Shown in pieces: positions 46,001 through 48,604 of a stretch of DNA of 64,000 nt (its first letter is position 1; each line of letters opens with the position of its first letter). Source of the stretch: Henricia sp. BOLD:AAB3569 (taxonomy: Eukaryota > Echinodermata > Asteroidea > Spinulosida > Echinasteridae); assembly GCA_037783545.1 (NCBI GenBank), contig JBBELK010000949.1, positions 62,001-126,000 of the forward strand. Direction: 5' to 3'. The position numbers and the translations under genes are program-made. A model generated the notes under the pieces. The model searched no databases. It saw only the letters and a list, made by a program, of their open reading frames with translations, and was not told where the DNA came from.

Positions 46001-48604
46001 GCACCCAGATGACTGGACCCAACAACTCATTGTACAACATCAGGGGATCATTCAACTGTAACTCGGCCAAGGTTATCTATGCATATAGAGCTTTGGCAGA
46101 TGTCAACTATTCCGCATATTAACCCCAGCACCCAGATGACTGGATCCGACAACTCATTGTACAACATCAGGGGGTCATTCAACTGTAACTCGGCCAAGGT
46201 TATCTATGCATCTAGAGCTTTGGCAGATGTCAACTATTCCCCATATTAACCCCAGCACCCAGATGACTGGACCCAACAACTCATTGTACAACATCAGGGG
46301 ATCATTCAACTGTAACTCGGCCAACATTTTATCTATGCATCTAGAGCTTTGGCAGATGTCAACTATTCCCCATATTAAAGGGACACACCGGCTTTGTTGG
46401 GCTACTTTGGGCTCGAAATAGATCCATACATTATTCTGAAGCGCTTTCCAGAGTAAATTAGATATATCCTGAAAAGACGCCGTCAAATTTGGCCGTTGTT
46501 GAGTATTTTTCAAAAATTCAAGGTCACGTGACTTTTCGGAACCAGAGACCCGAGGAAGGGGGAAACCCGAGGAAGCTAAACGAAACATTTAATACCAGAC
46601 AAAAAACGGGCATTACCGCTTACGGGATACTTTTGAAACGCTTGGTGGCAGCAAACAAACCGGTCCTTTTCCATTGTCGACGTCATATTGAGCATGCGCA
46701 CTTTAGCTCAAGCATGACGCAAATAATGGAAAAGGACCGGTTTGTTTGCTACCGGGCCACAAAGCGTCTCAAACGTCTCCCATTATGCATGTAGCCAGAA
46801 AGTTACCAATTTACCATACGCAAAATTTTTGATTAAGCAAATTTTTCTGCTAAACAGCTTTATAAAATTGGCCCCTGGGCTGCTTTCCAAATTCGCGTTT
46901 GCAACGTTCGCCAACTGGTGCCCTGATTTCCACAGAGTGCCCAAAAGCACTGTGACCAGTGGCGAACGTTGGCAACGTTCGCGGTAAGTGGAACGCAGCC
47001 CATGCAGGCTTAGTAGGCTGGGCGATTGTTCGCATTAAAGAGCTATAATAAAACGATTTATGGAACGGGCTGCAATTTCCTTTATCGATTGCGGAGACAC
47101 ACGAACGCAAAAAAACGCCAAACCTAGTAGCAATTAAGTCACTGCTCATTGTTTCCAGTACAGGTCATTTAATCGGAAGCACAAGTACAATGGTGCATGT
47201 TAGTCCAGAGACCAGATTTGCATAAACAAACGACGTATTTTAGGAAGCAACGACGTCATTCCTTTGACAGATCAATTAAACATTTTAATCGGTAGAAATA
47301 CACCAATCTTCAAAAGCGGGTAATTAATATGCTTAAACCATTTAAGACCTAGGCTAAACGTTAATTAAATGGAAAAGGTGAACATTTTCAAGTTAGCTAA
47401 TTTAGACAGTGGATGATGAGAGACCGCGAGTTTCTATGTTCCGGCCATACATGGAGGAAGAAACAGAGGCCATAGGACGCAGTACGGGTACGGGTTTGGA
47501 GCCCACCAGTCAAAAGTTAATCGTTTCACCCCGAAAATAAATGCACCAGACCACCTCCTATACACCTACTAGGCGGCTCGTAGTCTTTGTGAAAGACTGT
47601 CTTACGTTGCTTGGTTTGTGTACCGCGCGGTCGACATTGCACCGTGTGGACAGGGTACTAGTTTATGCGCTATCTGGGTTCTGTCGGTCTTACAAACACT
47701 ACCCATAAACTAGTTCCCTGTCCACACAGTGCAATATCGACCGCACGTACGGCGCATAAACTAGTTCCCTGTCCACACGAACCAAGCAACGTTAGACCGT
47801 CTTTCACAAAGACTAGGCGGCTCGATGCATAATGCTTGGGACAATAACGTTTCTGATCATGAATTTCCTTGAAATGGAAAGTTCCACAACTAACAAAACT
47901 GGCAGTCGCGAGCAAAAGGTGTGATCCTAACCGATTTTGCTTTGAGAAAGCTGTGAAATAAATGACAATTTATCCATTTTCGCAGAAGATAATTATGCGC
48001 CTATCAGTTGCTACCTCCCCCCCCCCCCCCCCCCCCCCCCCCCCCGCTGCCCCACCCCTAGGTGGGGGTTTGGTTATTTGTGTTGTGCCACATAGCCTGG
48101 GTGGGGATTTTGACCCATTGAAATAAACATTCTGTGCATTGTACGTTATGTGCTCGTGGGTGAGGATTTTTGTCACCTAAATGTTGCCTTAGGGTTAGGG
48201 ATTTTGTTATGCGAAAAGTGACAATCCCCAGGGTGGGGAAGCCCGAGGTACAGGTAGGGGTGGGAAACAATTGATAGGTGCATTATTGTTTTAAAAAATA
48301 TCAATGGAACGTTTTGATACAAAACGTGCATTCGTCAACTTTTGGGAGACTTCAAAACTTTATACTTTCCCCCAACGGAGATTCCTAAAGTACAAATCAT
48401 GGCTTTTTGCGTTTGGTTCAGATCAAGTTCCCGCAGACTTTATGGAAAGTTCCTTTGCAAAACTGGTGATACCTCTTTTTTGTAATGGCCTCTTCGGGGA
48501 GCTAAATAAAGTGTCTTACCTCTCGGTACTGGATACGGACCGCCTCCCAAAACTGACACGGGAAGGATTATGAGTAACACCGCAGACCAGGCAAAACGCT
48601 CCAT
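863..48604 (-). CDS. Secreted FTP(x5)-EGF(x3)-SRCR(x5+) modular protein, 28 exons, 3' end outside window
   Basis: Joining 28 exons by GT/AG sites gives 4366 coding bases, 1455 codons plus one base, with no stop. Approximate residues: signal peptide 1-23; fucolectin-type (FTP) domains 29-179, 180-331, 332-482, 483-634, 635-788; EGF 789-826, 827-864, 865-902; SRCR 903-1014, 1015-1118, 1119-1227, 1228-1335, 1336-1455. All domain junctions are phase 1, the classic symmetric arrangement of shuffled extracellular modules. FTP domains in known proteins bind fucose-containing glycans; EGF domains act as Ca-stabilised spacers; SRCR domains bind ligands in scavenger receptors and DMBT1-like proteins. 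I therefore infer a secreted or membrane-anchored recognition molecule, but no function is shown directly. The final exon ends in phase 1, so more SRCR domains, a protease domain or a membrane anchor could follow left of base 1. It may be one isoform of several. Introns are large and full of repeats. I know no named gene with this order. Confidence 0.85.
1218..1409 (-). CDS. Gene 1 exon 27: SRCR5 first part
   Basis: 192 bp, phase 1 to 1. Encodes [46 protein letters not shown]. The split lies after the second cysteine, near the SRCR2 split but in a different phase. Confidence 0.85.
1562..1793. mobile_element. Short TIR element (MITE), 6-bp flanking repeat
   Basis: Ends CATACCTGCCAAC and its exact inverse GTTGGCAGGTATG. 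The flanking AATCTT occurs at 1556-1561 and 1794-1799, a likely target-site duplication. The flanking host sequence resembles a dispersed repeat also seen around 41180-41850. Confidence 0.65.
2001..2185 (+). repeat. tRNA-derived SINE, left part
   Basis: Has an A-box-like TGGTCTAGTG and a B-box-like GTGGTTTGAGGC, then the body TCTCTCCACCCAGG-TGTA also seen at 51990. It is broken at 2185 by the hAT-like element; the remainder resumes at 3250. Confidence 0.6.
2186..3249. mobile_element. Non-autonomous hAT-like DNA transposon (1064 bp)
   Basis: The ends are TAATGCTGTAAC and the perfect inverse GTTACAGCATTA. The 8-bp GCTGGGGG is duplicated at 2178-2185 and 3250-3257, the length expected for hAT elements. 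Both subterminal regions carry GTTCGG-rich repeats. The open frame 2564-3022 has no transposase resemblance that I can see. Confidence 0.75.
3250..3305 (+). repeat. tRNA-derived SINE, right part
   Basis: Continues the SINE interrupted at 2185, reading GTAAACCTGCAATAGACTGC then CCCATCCCGGGGG. Confidence 0.5.
3423..3830. repeat. Two MITE-like repeats of the 'CAATTTCA...TGAAATTG' type
   Basis: One copy spans about 3423-3694 (GGGCCAATTTCATGG to CCTGAAATTGACCC) with GCTTAAGC-like sequence inside. A second spans about 3697-3825 (GGGGTTCATTTCACAAAAG to TTTGTGAAATGAACCCC). Related copies lie at 4657, 5250, 7041, 12966 and 34067. Confidence 0.6.
4165..4191. repeat. ATT/TTA microsatellite
   Basis: Run of TTA/TAT triplets immediately beyond the exon 26 donor. 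Similar runs occur near 19709, 32840, 34521 and 60408. Confidence 0.8.
4197..4446 (-). CDS. Gene 1 exon 26: SRCR4 second part
   Basis: 250 bp, phase 0 to 1. Encodes [40 protein letters not shown] and GAVVCTG. Six cysteines in total. The donor GTAATG runs straight into an ATT/TTA microsatellite. Confidence 0.88.
4657..4780. repeat. MITE of the CAATTTCACAAAGCGCT family
   Basis: Begins GGGGCCAATTTCACAAAGCG and ends TTTGTGAAATTGATCCC as an imperfect inverted repeat. Same family as 5250-5480. Confidence 0.6.
5236..5480. repeat. Tandemly duplicated MITE (106-bp period)
   Basis: The stretch ACATGACCAGGGCCGATTTC starts at 5242 and again at 5348 and the following ~100 bases are near-identical. Only the second copy is followed by the closing inverse arm TTTTGTGAAATCAATCTC. 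This is a recent local duplication. Confidence 0.75.
5655..5728 (-). CDS. Gene 1 exon 25: SRCR4 first part
   Basis: 74 bp, phase 1 to 0. Encodes [20 protein letters not shown]. Same split position as SRCR1. A tail of TTTTTTCAG precedes it. Confidence 0.8.
6638..6964 (-). CDS. Gene 1 exon 24: SRCR3, whole domain in one exon
   Basis: 327 bp, phase 1 to 1. A textbook SRCR domain: [76 protein letters not shown]. It has six cysteines (group A pattern) although single-exon SRCR domains are usually the eight-cysteine group B type. Confidence 0.93.
7041..7792. mobile_element. MITE interrupted by a nested TTAA element
   Basis: Outer ends GGGGCCAATTTCATAGAGCT and CTCTATAAAATTGGGCCC are inverse. The nested element (7067-7555) splits it at TTAA. 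Confidence 0.65.
7067..7555. mobile_element. Kolobok-like non-autonomous element, TTAA target duplication
   Basis: Flanked by TTAA at 7063-7066 and 7556-7559; ends AGGCCC and GGGCCT. A related copy in the opposite orientation lies at about 31118-31617. TTAA duplication with purine 5' ends fits the Kolobok superfamily; piggyBac is the alternative. Confidence 0.65.
7971..8110 (-). CDS. Gene 1 exon 23: SRCR2 second part
   Basis: 140 bp, phase 2 to 1. Encodes [32 protein letters not shown]2 has the six group A cysteines but is the shortest of the five (about 104 residues) and lacks the usual LGF/Y-A after the second cysteine. Confidence 0.82.
8337..8438. repeat. Perfect foldback hairpin
   Basis: The arms 8351-8385 and 8394-8428 are 35-base exact inverses around the 8-base loop TCCTAGTT. 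Pairing extends outward through TGCACGTCTA after a 4-base bulge. Confidence 0.9.
8959..9130 (-). CDS. Gene 1 exon 22: SRCR2 first part
   Basis: 172 bp, phase 1 to 2. Encodes [33 protein letters not shown] and [14 protein letters not shown]. The donor is preceded by an A-rich intron stretch. Confidence 0.83.
9846..10245 (-). repeat. tRNA-Lys-like SINE split by a MITE
   Basis: 9846-9918 and 10195-10245 are the two halves of the SINE seen intact at 19562-19682 (minus-strand reading TTGGCTTCATAGCTCAATTG...). The Harbinger-like MITE sits between them. Confidence 0.7.
9919..10194. mobile_element. Harbinger-like MITE with C and G tracts, copy 1
   Basis: Ends TGCACCTATCAATTGTT and inverse AACAATTGATAGGTGCA, flanked by TAA on both sides (9916-9918, 10195-10197). 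A poly-C tract follows the left end and a poly-G tract precedes the right end. Between them are repeated GGTGGGGATTTTGTCAC motifs. Confidence 0.8.
11054..11312 (-). CDS. Gene 1 exon 21: SRCR1 second part
   Basis: 259 bp, phase 0 to 1. Encodes [35 protein letters not shown], a CQ pair and VVCNVG. With exon 20 this gives six cysteines in the group A (six-cysteine) pattern. Confidence 0.88.
11400..11625 (+). repeat. Dispersed repeat, 'GATCACATTTTT ... AAAGCAGTGCAGT' family
   Basis: Shares CGATCACATTTTTGA, TTTTTCTCATTACCA and CCATAAAGCAGTGCAGTGAT with copies at 13717-13918, 35330-35450 and 35980-36105 (both reversed) and 51777-52315. Confidence 0.6.
11783..11859 (-). CDS. Gene 1 exon 20: SRCR1 first part
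   Basis: 77 bp, phase 1 to 0. Encodes [17 protein letters not shown], the opening V-R-L-x-G-G strand of an SRCR domain. Donor CAG/GTGATG. The phase-0 split is shared with SRCR4. Confidence 0.8.
11979..12398. mobile_element. TIR element of the 'GTCCGCATTGGACTT' family, copy 1
   Basis: Left end CTAAAGGCCTGTCCACATTG and right end reading CAATGCGGACACAGCTTTAG are inverse. Internal copies of AAGTCCAATGCGGACA recur. A second copy lies at 25297-25683. Confidence 0.7.
12743..12892 (+). repeat. tRNA-related SINE, tandem heads
   Basis: TATAGCTCAGCTGGTAGAG occurs at 12755 and again at 12825, the second followed by CAGGTTCGAATCCC, giving A and B boxes of a tRNA promoter. The acceptor ends do not pair, so this is a SINE and not a tRNA gene. 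A related copy is at 18905-19000. Confidence 0.65.
12966..13088. repeat. MITE of the CAATTTCACAAA family
   Basis: GGGGTCAATTTCACAAAATG at the left and TTTTGTGAAATCGGCCC at the right form an inverted pair. Confidence 0.6.
13530..13643 (-). CDS. Gene 1 exon 19: EGF domain 3
   Basis: 114 bp, phase 1 to 1. Encodes [26 protein letters not shown] and [11 protein letters not shown]. Six cysteines and the Asx-hydroxylation pattern are kept. The Ca box reads DVDNC rather than D-x-[DN]-[EQ]-C, so calcium binding may be weaker. Confidence 0.88.
13926..16682. repeat. 34-bp minisatellite, about 81 copies
   Basis: The unit begins GTCTGTAAGGTGTCATATAC and continues TGTGAAGTGGCCCC. Copies are nearly identical; the common variants are C or T in the GGCC[CT]/GGTCC tail and GGTGTC versus GGCGTC. 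It lies in the intron between EGF2 and EGF3 of gene 1. 34 is not a multiple of 3. Confidence 0.97.
16769..16882 (-). CDS. Gene 1 exon 18: calcium-binding EGF domain 2
   Basis: 114 bp, phase 1 to 1. Starts DINEC, then [21 protein letters not shown] and [11 protein letters not shown]. All six cysteines and the Asx-hydroxylation pattern are kept. The 34-bp minisatellite begins about 90 bp downstream in the following intron. Confidence 0.92.
17350..17398. repeat. Short tandem repeat, about 11-bp unit
   Basis: Four copies of AAAACATGTGA in the intron between EGF1 and EGF2. Confidence 0.8.
17887..18380. repeat. CpG-rich segment of reiterated GCGT/TAGCG motifs
   Basis: Much richer in CG than its surroundings; contains repeated TAGCGCACACC, TAGCGTGTAC and CGTCATTCGC-like motifs. 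Possibly a MITE starting at GGCCCGGTCACACATAG. I could not find a matching right end. Open frames at 17941-18194 are a by-product. Confidence 0.4.
18905..19000 (+). repeat. tRNA-related SINE fragment
   Basis: CATAACTTGGCTGGTAGGAC, then CTCGGGTTCGAGCCCTGATG; degenerate A and B boxes, same family as 12743-12892. Confidence 0.6.
19075..19188 (-). CDS. Gene 1 exon 17: calcium-binding EGF domain 1
   Basis: 114 bp, phase 1 to 1, one whole EGF domain. Starts DVDEC (Ca-binding box), has NPCQHGGTC, the Asx-hydroxylation pattern [12 protein letters not shown] and [11 protein letters not shown]. Six cysteines present. Confidence 0.9.
   Translation of the reverse strand: MSMSVYRTLANMVEHVVTLLMPTHVHVKPDTPEQTVK
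19562..19682 (-). repeat. tRNA-Lys-like SINE
   Basis: On the minus strand the head reads GGCTTCATAGCTCAATTGGT with a TCTGC/GCAGA anticodon stem, loop ACCTTAA (anticodon CTT) and GGTTCGAATCCCGG. The acceptor ends pair imperfectly, and a non-tRNA tail follows, so it is a SINE. Confidence 0.7.
19707..20076 (-). repeat. SINE with class II tRNA-like head, copy 1
   Basis: On the minus strand it starts GGGGTACCGTGGCCGAGTGG and has GGGTTCGAATCC, then a body with TGCAATGGGCACTATTGAG and a terminal ATT/AAT run. Other copies: 27663-28004, 21312-21488 (degenerate), and 23806-23965 (opposite strand). Confidence 0.75.
21312..21488 (-). repeat. Degenerate copy of the class II tRNA-like SINE
   Basis: Ends ACCACTCGGCCACAGTACCC in plus orientation, matching the head of the 19707 copy; the tail is lost. 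Confidence 0.6.
21512..21712. mobile_element. MITE with internal 28-bp triplication
   Basis: Left end AATAGACCGTATTGAATAGC and right end GCTATTCGATACGGTCTATA are inverse. Inside, ATGCATGGTTGCACGTATTG is present three times in tandem. A related copy at 61486-61889 has one such unit and carries a nested element. Confidence 0.7.
21729..21986 (-). CDS. Gene 1 exon 16: FTP5 C-exon
   Basis: 258 bp, phase 1 to 1. Encodes [40 protein letters not shown] and [13 protein letters not shown]. The last lectin exon before the EGF block. Confidence 0.9.
22448..22759. mobile_element. TIR element (MITE)
   Basis: TATAGGGCTTGGGAATGTGA at the left and TCGATTCCCAAGCCCTATA at the right are inverse. The middle holds CpG-rich sequence. 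Confidence 0.65.
22984..23073 (-). CDS. Gene 1 exon 15: FTP5 B-exon
   Basis: 90 bp, phase 1 to 1. Encodes [16 protein letters not shown] and [12 protein letters not shown] decayed copy of part of this exon sits about 65 bp upstream in transcript sense (23138-23190). Confidence 0.85.
23138..23190 (-). pseudogene. Relic of gene 1 exon 15 (FTP5 B-exon)
   Basis: On the minus strand it reads GCTTGACTTGGGCGAAAACT then CCAATTGGGCACA twice. This aligns with the GTGGACTTGGGCAAGGAACT CCAAATGGGCTCA part of exon 15. It lacks the HPWW half, splice sites and frame. Confidence 0.55.
23429..23542 (-). CDS. Gene 1 exon 14: FTP5 A-exon
   Basis: 114 bp, phase 1 to 1. Encodes [18 protein letters not shown] and [13 protein letters not shown]. 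The longest of the five A-exons. Confidence 0.83.
23806..23965 (+). repeat. Class II tRNA-like SINE fragment, plus orientation
   Basis: Starts GGGGTACCATGGCCGAGTGG, then contains CCCTTGAGCAAGG; same family as the 19707 copy. Confidence 0.6.
24811..25074 (-). CDS. Gene 1 exon 13: FTP4 C-exon
   Basis: 264 bp, phase 1 to 1. Encodes [38 protein letters not shown] and [11 protein letters not shown]. It is the most divergent C-exon; a 55-bp tandem duplication lies in the intron right next to its acceptor. Confidence 0.85.
25087..25245. repeat. 55-bp tandem duplication beside exon 13
   Basis: AAGAACACTAGCTGAACAAC begins at 25087, 25142 and 25197. The third copy has an internal deletion. The array starts 12 bp from the exon 13 acceptor, so it replaces the normal polypyrimidine/branch-point region. 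Confidence 0.85.
25297..25683. mobile_element. TIR element of the 'GTCCGCATTGGACTT' family, copy 2
   Basis: Starts AAGCCGTGTCCGCATTGGAC and ends within CAGTAAGTTTTCACC; the right terminus is lost. Orientation is opposite to the 11979 copy. Confidence 0.65.
26007..26460. mobile_element. Kolobok-like element with TTAA target duplication
   Basis: TTAA at 26003-26006 and 26461-26464. Ends AGGTAGAACACATGATTGG and CCAATCATGTATACTATCT form an imperfect inverted repeat. A deletion derivative lies at 61590-61840. Confidence 0.7.
26488..26577 (-). CDS. Gene 1 exon 12: FTP4 B-exon
   Basis: 90 bp, phase 1 to 1. Encodes [16 protein letters not shown] and [10 protein letters not shown]. The arginine that begins the R-x-x-C-C motif elsewhere is a lysine here. 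Confidence 0.84.
26763..26965. mobile_element. Foldback MITE with ~75-bp arms
   Basis: Left AGGGCACTTTTACAGGGGGT and right CCCCTGTGAAAGCGCCCT are inverse, and pairing continues through GGTCAAAAGGTCAC and CTTCCAGAATGG. The centre contains CACGTGCG palindromes. Confidence 0.75.
27443..27544 (-). CDS. Gene 1 exon 11: FTP4 A-exon
   Basis: 102 bp, phase 1 to 1. Encodes [17 protein letters not shown] and RAVDGSV. This exon and its flank were duplicated locally; a broken copy lies about 600 bp upstream in transcript sense (28071-28148). Confidence 0.83.
27663..28004 (-). repeat. Class II tRNA-like SINE, copy 2
   Basis: Near-identical to 19707-20076 over its length (TTTCTGGTATTCATACCAGG at one end, CGGCCACGGTACCCC at the other). 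It lies between the two copies of the duplicated FTP4 A-exon segment. Confidence 0.8.
28071..28148 (-). pseudogene. Duplicated, broken copy of gene 1 exon 11 (FTP4 A-exon)
   Basis: Reads [12 protein letters not shown] in frame, then diverges and reaches a TGA; the matching donor is missing. An AG acceptor is still present. The flank downstream in + coordinates (28205-28290) also matches the flank of exon 11 (27575-27660), so a segment of about 200 bp was duplicated. Confidence 0.75.
28598..28855 (-). CDS. Gene 1 exon 10: FTP3 C-exon
   Basis: 258 bp, phase 1 to 1. Encodes [35 protein letters not shown] and [13 protein letters not shown]. Donor GTAAGTC. Confidence 0.9.
28920..29140. repeat. 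Degenerate tandem CCTGTTAAAT/TTTTAGG repeat
   Basis: Loose, irregular reiteration of CCTGTTAAATT and TTTTAGGCC motifs in the intron between exons 9 and 10. Confidence 0.4.
29595..30047 (+). pseudogene. Non-LTR retrotransposon reverse transcriptase, C-terminal fragment
   Basis: A 150-residue frame starts [20 protein letters not shown] and continues [13 protein letters not shown] and [19 protein letters not shown], the end of the RT thumb and downstream region of LINE polymerases, then a tail [19 protein letters not shown]. No fingers or palm lie upstream, so it is a 5'-truncated copy. The middle portion reads better in another frame, suggesting frameshifts. Confidence 0.8.
30576..30665 (-). 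CDS. Gene 1 exon 9: FTP3 B-exon
   Basis: 90 bp, phase 1 to 1. Encodes [12 protein letters not shown] and [10 protein letters not shown]. The first of the two tryptophans in the conserved PWW motif is replaced by Leu, which is unusual for the family core. Confidence 0.85.
31118..31617. mobile_element. Second copy of the 7067-7555 TTAA element, reversed
   Basis: Shares long stretches in inverse orientation, for example ACGAGTTTACAGGG, CGCATCTACGCGG and GATTTATAATGGTTTTATTC. The right end AGGCCCTTAA is kept; the left end is degraded. Confidence 0.7.
31645..31749 (-). CDS. Gene 1 exon 8: FTP3 A-exon
   Basis: 105 bp, phase 1 to 1. Encodes [18 protein letters not shown] and [12 protein letters not shown]. 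Acceptor TATAG, donor GG/GTAAG. Confidence 0.84.
31920..32525 (+). pseudogene. CR1-like LINE 3' end
   Basis: Reads [38 protein letters not shown] and [19 protein letters not shown], the conserved end of CR1/jockey-type reverse transcriptase. A frameshift near 32080 and another near 32300 break it; the final part [12 protein letters not shown]...FK continues in a third frame to 32414. A short tail ending GCGCGCTATATAAATGT follows, typical of such 3' UTRs. It is 5'-truncated and dead. Confidence 0.8.
33262..33340 (-). repeat. tRNA-Lys-like SINE fragment
   Basis: GGAAATTTGGATGCAGTG then CCACCGGGATTCGAACTGCA; same family as 19562-19682. It stops at TTAA where a palindromic element is inserted. 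Confidence 0.65.
33341..33472. mobile_element. Palindromic TTAA element (132 bp)
   Basis: AGGCACAGGCTCGTCAGCAA at the left, exact inverse at the right, flanked by TTAA at 33337-33340 and 33473-33476. Most of the element is an inverted repeat of about 50-base arms. Confidence 0.8.
33695..33949 (-). CDS. Gene 1 exon 7: FTP2 C-exon
   Basis: 255 bp, phase 1 to 1. Encodes [36 protein letters not shown] and [13 protein letters not shown]. One codon shorter than the C-exons of FTP1, 3 and 5: YFLGG replaces the usual QNRFLG. Confidence 0.88.
34067..34214. repeat. MITE of the CAATTTCACAAA family
   Basis: GGGGTCAATTACACAAAAAC to TTTGTGAAATCGACCCC. Pairing includes GTACCAAATCCATC with its inverse. Confidence 0.65.
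34355..34447 (-). CDS. Gene 1 exon 6: FTP2 B-exon
   Basis: 93 bp, phase 1 to 1. Encodes [16 protein letters not shown] and TLRQDCC. One codon longer than the other B-exons. Among the five repeats this one keeps the R-x-D-C-C order seen in active F-type lectins. Confidence 0.87.
35053..35160 (-). CDS. Gene 1 exon 5: FTP2 A-exon
   Basis: 108 bp, phase 1 to 1. Encodes [18 protein letters not shown] and an AIDGNIQT turn. Same position and phase as the A-exons of the other four repeats. Confidence 0.86.
35605..35830. mobile_element. TIR element (MITE)
   Basis: CTAGACTTGCCCAGGTCTG near the left end pairs with CAGACTTGGGCAAG near the right end. The inner sequence has further short inverse blocks (CTTCCGTCTCGGAAG). 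Confidence 0.45.
36169..36426 (-). CDS. Gene 1 exon 4: FTP1 C-exon
   Basis: 258 bp, phase 1 to 1. Encodes the C-terminal half of the domain: [26 protein letters not shown], then RYITLDIDP and [11 protein letters not shown], matching the closing strands of fucolectins. Donor CATG/GTAAGC. Confidence 0.9.
36498..37064. mobile_element. TIR element built of GTCGCTCAA-type reiterations
   Basis: Left CTTTACACAGAGCTGCGACC and right reading GTCGTAGCTCTGTGTAAAG are inverse. The interior is full of GGTCGCTCAA in both orientations. It lies in the intron between exons 3 and 4. Confidence 0.7.
37117..37136. repeat. Poly-G tract
   Basis: About 20 consecutive G in the intron between exons 3 and 4. Confidence 0.9.
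37399..37488 (-). CDS. Gene 1 exon 3: FTP1 B-exon
   Basis: 90 bp, phase 1 to 1. Carries the family core [10 protein letters not shown] followed by [10 protein letters not shown], the jelly-roll strands and vicinal cysteines typical of FTP domains. Acceptor TTTCAG, donor GTAAGA. Confidence 0.88.
38165..39984. repeat. 38-bp minisatellite, left block
   Basis: The unit contains ACCCAGTCCCTCCACCCCAT followed by CATCCCAATCCATC. Roughly 48 copies, with irregular indels. The plus strand is almost free of T-initiated stops, giving spurious frames of up to 590 residues (38161-39933). It lies in the intron between exons 2 and 3 of gene 1. Confidence 0.95.
39985..40218. mobile_element. MITE inserted in the 38-bp minisatellite
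   Basis: GGGTCATTCCATAAATTTGG at the left and CCAAATTTATAGAATGACCC at the right are inverse. The repeat array resumes in register right after it. A related element is at 54625-54868. Confidence 0.85.
40219..40775. repeat. 38-bp minisatellite, right block
   Basis: About 14 further copies of the same unit after the MITE, ending at CCTACAAAAG. Confidence 0.95.
40951..41055 (-). CDS. Gene 1 exon 2: FTP1 A-exon
   Basis: 105 bp, phase 1 to 1. Encodes the N-terminal part of the first fucolectin-type domain, with the family's GK-x-ATQSS strand and an SDGN turn. Acceptor CTATAG, donor GG/GTAAG. Confidence 0.85.
41272..41800. mobile_element. Mutator-like foldback element (529 bp)
   Basis: CACAGCCAC is duplicated at 41263-41271 and 41801-41809 (9 bp, as in Mutator-like elements). 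The two arms of about 200 bases (41272-41480, 41590-41800) are near-perfect inverses; TAGCCCTAAAAATAGGGCT is at both ends. The right end carries an extra tandem copy of it. Frames 41171-41855 are by-products. Confidence 0.8.
43065..43172. repeat. Dispersed repeat, copy 1
   Basis: TGTCCGCCTGTCCGAAAC, then AAACCCCCTCCTGGAAAAAT and CCTGGATCCGCCCCTG. Copy 2 is at 57638-57750. Confidence 0.7.
43271..43845. mobile_element. TIR element (~575 bp)
   Basis: Left GGGAGCCGCTCCACCGAAAG and right TTTTGGTGGAGTGGCTCAC, each joined to GTAGGC/GCCTAC, form an imperfect inverted repeat. Confidence 0.55.
44287..46385. repeat. 127-bp tandem array, about 16 copies
   Basis: The unit begins GAGCTTTGGCAGATGTCAAC and includes CCCAGATGACTGGATCC and CTGTAACTCGGCCAACG. 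Indels of 2-6 bases (for example an extra CTAGTA) mark subsets of copies in runs. It lies in intron 1 of gene 1. 127 is not a multiple of 3, so the short frames here do not form a protein repeat. Confidence 0.95.
46631..46775. repeat. Foldback element with 25-base perfect arms
   Basis: GCAAACAAACCGGTCCTTTT at 46651 and its inverse ending at 46749 pair over 25 bases; weaker pairing continues outside (CGCTTGGTGGC with GGGCCACAAAGCG). Confidence 0.75.
47581..47815. mobile_element. Mutator-like MITE (235 bp), 9-bp target duplication
   Basis: GGCGGCTCG is repeated at 47572-47580 and 47816-47824. Terminal inverse TAGTCTTTGTGAAAGAC / GTCTTTCACAAAGACTA. The inside has a CTAGTTCCCTGTCCACAC block in two direct copies plus an inverse copy. 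Confidence 0.8.
47996..48282. mobile_element. Harbinger-like C/G-tract MITE, copy 2
   Basis: TGCGCCTATCAGTTG to AACAATTGATAGGTGCA, flanked by TTA at 47993-47995 and 48283-48285. A poly-C run of about 27 follows the left end. It lies about 240 bp inside intron 1 from exon 1. Confidence 0.78.
48520..48604 (-). CDS. Gene 1 exon 1: start codon and signal peptide
   Basis: Encodes 28 residues starting [20 protein letters not shown], a short n-region and a strong hydrophobic core with a likely cleavage after Gly-Gly. The donor is GAGAG/GTAAG and leaves phase 1. The ATG has A at -3 and G at +4. A second in-frame ATG lies 24 bases upstream (48628) and would add eight residues (MVGRVTAT); it also has a good context (G at -3, G at +4), so the start is ambiguous. 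I see no TATA box upstream. Confidence 0.72.

Noticed and set aside
45566..46421. Repeated [17 protein letters not shown] frames
   Set aside because: Translation of the 127-bp array; 127 is not a multiple of 3, so the frame shifts each unit and stops appear.
48304..48573. 89-residue plus-strand frame
   Set aside because: Antisense to the signal-peptide exon; no domain or splice support.
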